NCBI GenBank assembly: GCA_035527835.1
Contig: DATKZS010000224.1
Coordinates: 1 to 40,783 of the forward strand
Length of the DNA: 40,783 nucleotides
From: DATKZS01 sp035527835 [NCBI: bacterium]
GTDB taxonomy: Bacteria > RBG-13-61-14
Reading direction: 5' to 3'
Made by a program: the position numbers and the translations under genes. The notes below the pieces were generated by a model that worked only from the letters and a program-made list of their open reading frames with translations, did not search any database and was not told the origin of the DNA. Of the stretch, positions 40,086-40,783 are shown piece after piece (position 1 is the stretch's first letter; each line of letters opens with the position of its first letter).

Positions 40086-40771
40086 AGCCCTGGAAGAGGG
40101 AGCAATGGGTGATCCCGCCCGAACAGAACGGCGATTTTGTCGCTCGGATGGAGCAAGTGCTGGAGATTTACAAGCGGCCCTACGATCCTCAACGGCCGGT
40201 GGTGTGCATGGATGAATCGCCCCGGCAACTGATTCGGGAGACGCGGACGCCGCTGCCGGCCCGCCGGGGAGCGGCGGCGCGGCACGATTATGAATACGAG
40301 CGTTGCGGGGTTTGTAATGTGTTCATGGCGGTCGAACCGCTGGCGGGCAAGCGGCTGGTCCGGATCACGGAGCGGAAGACCAAGCACGATTGGGCGCATT
40401 TTTTGGAGGAGATCGCTGGCGCCTACGCGGAGGCGCACCGGATTATCCTGGTGATGGACAACCTCAACACTCATGGGCCGGGGTCGTTTTACGAGACCTT
40501 CGCGCCAGCGGCGGCCAAGGCGCTGTGGGATCGGTTCGATTTCGTTTACACCCCTAAGCACGGCTCGTGGCTGAACATGGCGGAGATCGAATTGAACATT
40601 CTCATCAAGCAGTGTCTGGGGCGGAGGATCGCAGACATCGCGGAGATGCAGACGGAAGTATCGGCATGGGAGGGGCGTCGCAACAACCTCAACGCCAGCA
40701 TCGATTGGCAGTTTACGACGGCTGATGCCAGGATAAAGCTAAGGCGACTTTATCCGACACTTGACAATTGA
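40070..40771 (+). CDS. IS630 transposase, catalytic part (frame B)
   Basis: About 233 residues when read from the A-run. It carries the DDE triad: Asp in VVCMDESPRQL, Asp in ILVMDNLNTHGPG and Glu in WLNMAEIELNIL. A joined product would be about 379 residues. Either a -1 ribosomal frameshift at CCTAAAAAAAACG makes the full enzyme, or one A has been lost from an original run of nine and the copy is dead; sequencing error in the homopolymer is a third option. Confidence 0.85.
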   Translation, partial: KKNELKPWKREQWVIPPEQNGDFVARMEQVLEIYKRPYDPQRPVVCMDESPRQLIRETRTPLPARRGAAARHDYEYERCGVCNVFMAVEPLAGKRLVRITERKTKHDWAHFLEEIAGAYAEAHRIILVMDNLNTHGPGSFYETFAPAAAKALWDRFDFVYTPKHGSWLNMAEIELNILIKQCLGRRIADIAEMQTEVSAWEGRRNNLNASIDWQFTTADARIKLRRLYPTLDN

Positions 40772-40783
40772 CATGACACTAGT

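Larger units (their letters stand above)
39564..40779 (+). mobile_element. IS630-family insertion sequence, complete
   Basis: 1216 bp. The termini GTGTCATGTCAA (39564-39575) and TTGACATGACAC (40768-40779) are perfect 12-bp inverted repeats, continuing imperfectly for about 30 bases. TA is duplicated on both sides (39562-39563 and 40780-40781), the target-site signature of the IS630/Tc1 group. The transposase lies in two overlapping frames. Confidence 0.92.

Overview
The window is a GC-rich, gene-dense bacterial chromosome segment whose intergenic spaces are packed with palindromic repeats. The gene set is Gram-negative in character: a TonB-dependent outer-membrane receptor, lipoproteins, a periplasmic-type alpha-2-macroglobulin, sigma-54 control, a futalosine-pathway (MqnA-type) protein, a PurS-PurL fusion, a GspE/PilB ATPase and RNase J. 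This mix fits Desulfobacterota/Myxococcota-like bacteria or one of the uncultured subsurface phyla. No marker in the window fixes the phylum, so the assignment is inference.

Layout. 1-7.5 kb (minus strand): a thioester-containing alpha-2-macroglobulin, a membrane-anchored phytoene-dehydrogenase/retinol-saturase-like flavoprotein and a 41-residue basic protein. 7.8-16.2 kb: purL (minus) divergent from gpsA, then an orphan GspE/PilB-type ATPase, an mqnA-like gene and an overlapping DUF4124-type membrane protein (all plus). 16.4-20.9 kb: gcvH, RNase J and a secreted alpha/beta hydrolase (plus). 20.9-25.2 kb: a long repeat-rich stretch enclosing a lower-GC island (22.2-24.8 kb). The island is bounded by an 18-bp perfect inverted repeat and holds three unrecognised membrane-anchored proteins and a group II intron domain V/VI remnant. 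25.2-31.7 kb: a polysaccharide deacetylase, tRNA-Leu(UAA) bracketed by two copies of one hairpin repeat, and two large secreted beta-propeller-type proteins, the upstream one behind a convincing sigma-54 promoter. 32-37.9 kb (minus): a compact locus in the order sigma-54 response regulator, TonB receptor, periplasmic binding protein, histidine kinase, with start/stop overlaps. 37.9-40.8 kb: repeat-rich DNA, two gene remnants and a complete IS630-family insertion that has split a gene encoding a secreted protein.

Functional connections. Housekeeping functions (purine synthesis, glycerol-3-phosphate, glycine cleavage/lipoyl carrier, RNA turnover, menaquinone) are interspersed with envelope functions. 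The most coherent unit is the receptor/binding-protein/two-component locus. Its regulator keeps the GAFTGA sigma-54 contact motif, and the only clear sigma-54 promoter seen lies about 5 kb away, before the 900-residue propeller lipoprotein; a regulatory link between them is plausible but unproven. At least eight families of short palindromic repeats recur here, some nested inside others, and one pair of copies is about 97% identical, which points to recent mobility.
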